Source: an uncultured Ignavibacteriota bacterium (lineage in GTDB: Bacteria > Bacteroidota > Ignavibacteria > Tepidaquicellales > Tepidaquicellaceae). Taken from it: 8,144 nt of DNA. Every line of letters begins with the position of its first letter. The stretch's first letter is position 1. Both the position numbers and the translations under genes were made by a program. Below, one piece after another: positions 5,494 to 8,144 of the stretch. The stretch is from contig CALGOI010000338.1 in assembly GCA_937959065.1 (NCBI GenBank), forward strand, positions 1 to 8,144, given 5' to 3'. The notes under the pieces are model-generated. The model ran no database searches and was not told where the DNA came from. It was given only the letters and a program-made list of their open reading frames with translations.

Positions 5494-7731
5494 ATGTCTT
5501 TGGATTTAAGTGTTCTCAATCCCGAACAGCGCGCAGCTGTCGAAGAGATCGAAGGTCCCTGTATGATAATTGCCGGGGCAGGAAGCGGAAAGACCAGGGT
5601 ACTCACTTATAAAATTGCATACCTCATAGAGTCAGGCATCAGCCCTTTCGAAATTCTTGCACTCACATTTACAAACAAGGCTGCAAGCGAGATGAAAGAA
5701 AGAATCACCTCGCTCGTCGGTACGGATGCGGAAAAAATATGGATGGGAACATTCCATTCAATTTTTGCTCGCCTGCTCAGAATGGAAGCTGAGAAGATTG
5801 GGTACACACGGAATTTTACCATTTACGATTCGGAAGATTCAGTTGGTTTAGTTCGTCAGATAATGAATAATATTGGAATTCCAACTGAAAACCCCTCTCC
5901 AAAAGCAATTCATTCACATATAAGTAACCTGAAAAACAAGCTGATAATGCCATACGAATTTTCTACAATGGCAAGGACTTTCTTTGAGCAAAAAGTGGAT
6001 ATGGTGTATGAAAACTATCAGAAATCCTTGCAAAAGAACAACTCAATGGATTTCGACGATCTGCTGATCAAACCCATTGAGCTCTTCAAAGCTTATGAAG
6101 AAGTCTTAGATAATTATAGTGAAAGATTCAAATATATACTGGTAGATGAATACCAGGATACTAATAAAGCACAGTATTTGATCGTTAAAATGCTTGCAGC
6201 TAAGTTCGGAAACGTCTCTGTGGTAGGTGATGATGCGCAATCTATTTATAAATGGCGAGGCGCCGAGATTCAAAACATATTCGATTTTGAATCCGACTTC
6301 CCCGCAAGGAAACTTTTTCGCCTCGAACAGAACTACCGTTCTACTAAGAAAATACTCACATTAGCTGACGATGTAATTAAAAAGAATTCCAGACAGATCT
6401 CAAAACAGCTCTGGACTGAAAATAATGACGGAGAATGTGTTCGCCTGGTCGAAACCATGACTGACCGGGATGAAGCACTCAGGGTATCCAGATATATACT
6501 TGACGAAATGCAAAAGAAGAAGCTAAACTTCAAAGACTTTGTCGTCCTGTACAGGACAAACGCTCAATCACGTTTGCTTGAAGAATCGCTCAGAGACAAC
6601 ACAATACCCTATATCATTGTTGGCGGAATCAGATTTTACCAGAGAAAAGAGATTAAAGACATACTTTGCCATTTCAAGATAATCGTTAATCCATCGGATG
6701 ATGAAGCTATGACCCGTGTTCTTAACCTGATGGAAGGAATCGGTAAAACAACGGTTGATAAACTCAGAATGATCGCTGAATCAAATAAAATACAGATATT
6801 TGATGTTCTCTCCGGGAAGGATTTGCTTAATGATTTTAATTCAAGAATCAGGAATAAACTCCTCTGGATAAATGAATTTGTTAATAAATACAGATCACTT
6901 GAGCCTGAAATGGGACTTACAGAGGTTACACGTTCAATTGTCGATGAAACCGGAATACTGAGGGCATTAAAGAATGAGAACAATCTGGAGGCGGATGAGA
7001 GAATAAATAATATTCAGGAATTGATCTCTGCTATTGCGGAATTTGATGATATTGCAGAGGAACCAACACTGGAAAACTTTCTGCAGGAAGTATCCCTTGT
7101 TTCCGATATCGATACGATCGACGACAAGAAAAACGCTGTAACTCTGATGACAATCCACTCCGCCAAAGGACTGGAATTTCCGGTAGTATTTATAACCGGT
7201 CTGGAAGAAGGTTTATTTCCGGTGGGCGGTGCTACACTTCAGGAGGATGAACTTGAAGAGGAAAGAAGGCTTTTTTATGTGGCAGTTACGCGAGCTGAAC
7301 AAAAACTTTATCTATGTTTTTCGAATCAGAGATACCGGTTTGGTACGCCTTCATATCAGATGAAGTCCCGGTTTATAAAGGAGATTTCTGAACATGTTGC
7401 AAACGATTTTGAAATGGATGGATTAAATCTGAAGTCTTCTCAGAACGGAGGTATAAAAGCAAAGACTAACAGGGCACGCTCAGCTTCATATCCCAATGCT
7501 ATCAAGTATGAATATTACTCTAACGGACGCGGAAATAACTCCGAGGATAACGATAAATTTCCCGAAGTACAAAAAGGAGTTACTGTAACCCATAGTACCT
7601 ATGGTAAAGGCACCGTGCTTTCGACCGATGGAAGAGGCTTGGATAAAAGAGCGGAAATATATTTTGAGGATGTAGGACTTAAAAAAATAGTTCTTAAGTA
7701 CGCTAAAATGACAATCCAGGAATCAACTTAA
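5494..7731 (+). CDS. uvrD/pcrA: UvrD/PcrA-type superfamily 1 ATP-dependent 3'-5' DNA helicase
   Basis: A complete 745-residue SF1A helicase. In order: Q motif LNPEQRAAV (Gln12); Walker A AGAGSGKT (27-34, Lys33); motif Ia LTFTNKAASEM (57-67); Walker B VDEYQD (217-222, Asp218-Glu219); motif III VGDDAQSIYKWRGA (244-257); motif IV LEQNYRS (277-283); a 2B-region GGIRFYQRKEIKD (377-389); motif V MTIHSAKGLEF (552-562) with GLEEGLFP; motif VI RRLFYVAVTRAE (591-602, Arg600). After a low-complexity linker (about 650-690), VTHSTYGKGTVLS and what follows match the PcrA C-terminal Tudor-like domain that contacts RNA polymerase. The family unwinds DNA 3'-5' using ATP in nucleotide excision repair, mismatch repair, replication restart and removal of stalled polymerase. 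All catalytic residues are present and the length is normal. A Rep-like role is less likely given the C-terminal domain. The EVE gene follows after 10 bases. Confidence 0.96.
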   Translation: MSLDLSVLNPEQRAAVEEIEGPCMIIAGAGSGKTRVLTYKIAYLIESGISPFEILALTFTNKAASEMKERITSLVGTDAEKIWMGTFHSIFARLLRMEAEKIGYTRNFTIYDSEDSVGLVRQIMNNIGIPTENPSPKAIHSHISNLKNKLIMPYEFSTMARTFFEQKVDMVYENYQKSLQKNNSMDFDDLLIKPIELFKAYEEVLDNYSERFKYILVDEYQDTNKAQYLIVKMLAAKFGNVSVVGDDAQSIYKWRGAEIQNIFDFESDFPARKLFRLEQNYRSTKKILTLADDVIKKNSRQISKQLWTENNDGECVRLVETMTDRDEALRVSRYILDEMQKKKLNFKDFVVLYRTNAQSRLLEESLRDNTIPYIIVGGIRFYQRKEIKDILCHFKIIVNPSDDEAMTRVLNLMEGIGKTTVDKLRMIAESNKIQIFDVLSGKDLLNDFNSRIRNKLLWINEFVNKYRSLEPEMGLTEVTRSIVDETGILRALKNENNLEADERINNIQELISAIAEFDDIAEEPTLENFLQEVSLVSDIDTIDDKKNAVTLMTIHSAKGLEFPVVFITGLEEGLFPVGGATLQEDELEEERRLFYVAVTRAEQKLYLCFSNQRYRFGTPSYQMKSRFIKEISEHVANDFEMDGLNLKSSQNGGIKAKTNRARSASYPNAIKYEYYSNGRGNNSEDNDKFPEVQKGVTVTHSTYGKGTVLSTDGRGLDKRAEIYFEDVGLKKIVLKYAKMTIQEST

Positions 7732-7741
7732 ATTATAGATT

Positions 7742-8144
7742 ATGGCATACTGGCTTTTAAAAACCGAACCTTCCGTTTACTCTTATGACGATCTTGTAAA
7801 AGACAAGAAGACAGTCTGGGACGGTGTAGCAAATCCAACCGCGCTTCGCCACATCAGAAGCATTAAAAAAGGTGATCTAGCCTTTATATATCATACCGGC
7901 GATGAAAAACAAATTGTAGGTATTGGGACAATAATCTCCAATCCTTATCCCGATCCAAAACAAAATAATGAAAAGCTTGTTGTATTTGACATAAAACCAA
8001 ATATGAAACTTGAAAAACCTGTAACATTAAAGGACGTTAAAGCTAATAAGAAGTATGCGGAATACGACCTTGTTCGCCTGCCCAGGGTTTCTGTTATAAA
8101 AAAAAAAGAAAAATACTGGAAAGATTTTGTAAAGATGGGTAGTA
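7742..8144 (+). CDS. EVE-domain protein (3' end cut by window)
   Basis: My translation gives 134 codons, open to the right edge. The protein matches the EVE domain family (PUA-like fold, related to YTH; the eukaryotic relative is thymocyte nuclear protein 1). It starts MAYWLLKTEPSVYSYDDL, then VWDGVANPTALRHIR (WDGV at 26-29), KKGDLAFIYHTG, IVGIGTI, NPYPDP, the VTLKDVKANKKYAEYDLVR stretch (described by its core LVRLPRVSV), and a Lys-rich C-terminal helix. Family proteins are about 135-160 residues, so only the last few should be missing. EVE domains bind modified bases in DNA or RNA through an aromatic pocket, and Trp4 and Trp26 lie in the conserved positions. No enzymatic activity is expected. 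It starts 10 bases after the helicase stop, so it is probably co-transcribed. A run of ten A lies at 8098-8107 inside the gene. Confidence 0.93.
   Translation, partial: MAYWLLKTEPSVYSYDDLVKDKKTVWDGVANPTALRHIRSIKKGDLAFIYHTGDEKQIVGIGTIISNPYPDPKQNNEKLVVFDIKPNMKLEKPVTLKDVKANKKYAEYDLVRLPRVSVIKKKEKYWKDFVKMGS

Noticed and set aside
6636..6983. Minus-strand open frame of 115 codons
   Set aside because: It is antisense to the conserved helicase 2B region; its Ser/Leu-rich composition is what reading the opposite strand of this gene would give.
1..8144. Defence island, CRISPR array, prophage or insertion sequence
   Set aside because: There are no spaced repeats, transposases, integrases, Cas proteins or phage structural genes. 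A lone helicase and EVE protein are not enough to call a defence system, since the helicase has all the marks of housekeeping UvrD/PcrA.

Overview
The window looks like chromosomal DNA from a free-living, AT-rich member of the Bacteroidota/Ignavibacteria (FCB) group. The strongest sign is a secreted protein ending in a type IX secretion (T9SS) C-terminal sorting domain with the FPNPFNP motif, which is typical of Ignavibacteria and related lineages. Most start codons lack a strong Shine-Dalgarno sequence, and one upstream region contains TACATTTG, which fits the Bacteroidota -7 element TAnnTTTG. I cannot name a species. There is no rRNA, tRNA, CRISPR array, insertion sequence or prophage gene here.

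Layout. (1) 1-965, minus strand: rlmN, a radical SAM rRNA/tRNA adenine-C2 methyltransferase, cut by the left edge. (2) 966-1079: a short divergent promoter region. (3) 1080-1856, plus: an alpha/beta hydrolase with a complete Ser-Asp-His triad. (4) 1857-2726 and 2723-4321, minus: a two-gene operon read from right to left. A secreted phosphoesterase of the phospholipase C/acid phosphatase family comes first, followed with a 4-base overlap by a T9SS-sorted surface protein. The stop codon of the hydrolase and that of the T9SS protein lie back to back with no base between them. (5) 4322-4447: a second divergent region with a 13-base palindrome. (6) 4448-5386, plus: a protein with a four-cysteine zinc ribbon and a TPR-like helix pair, function unknown. 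(7) 5494-7731, plus: a complete UvrD/PcrA-type DNA helicase. (8) 7742-8144, plus: an EVE-domain protein 10 bases downstream of the helicase, cut by the right edge a few residues before its expected end.

How they fit together. The helicase and EVE protein probably share a transcript and suggest nucleic-acid maintenance. The phosphoesterase and T9SS protein form an envelope/secreted unit, perhaps for phosphate or phospholipid scavenging. rlmN and the hydrolase are single genes on opposite strands. Most of the window is ordinary housekeeping and accessory content. The items most worth following up are the translationally coupled phosphoesterase/T9SS pair, the uncharacterised zinc-ribbon/TPR protein, and the helicase-EVE pairing. 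I saw no clear evidence of a wholly new system.
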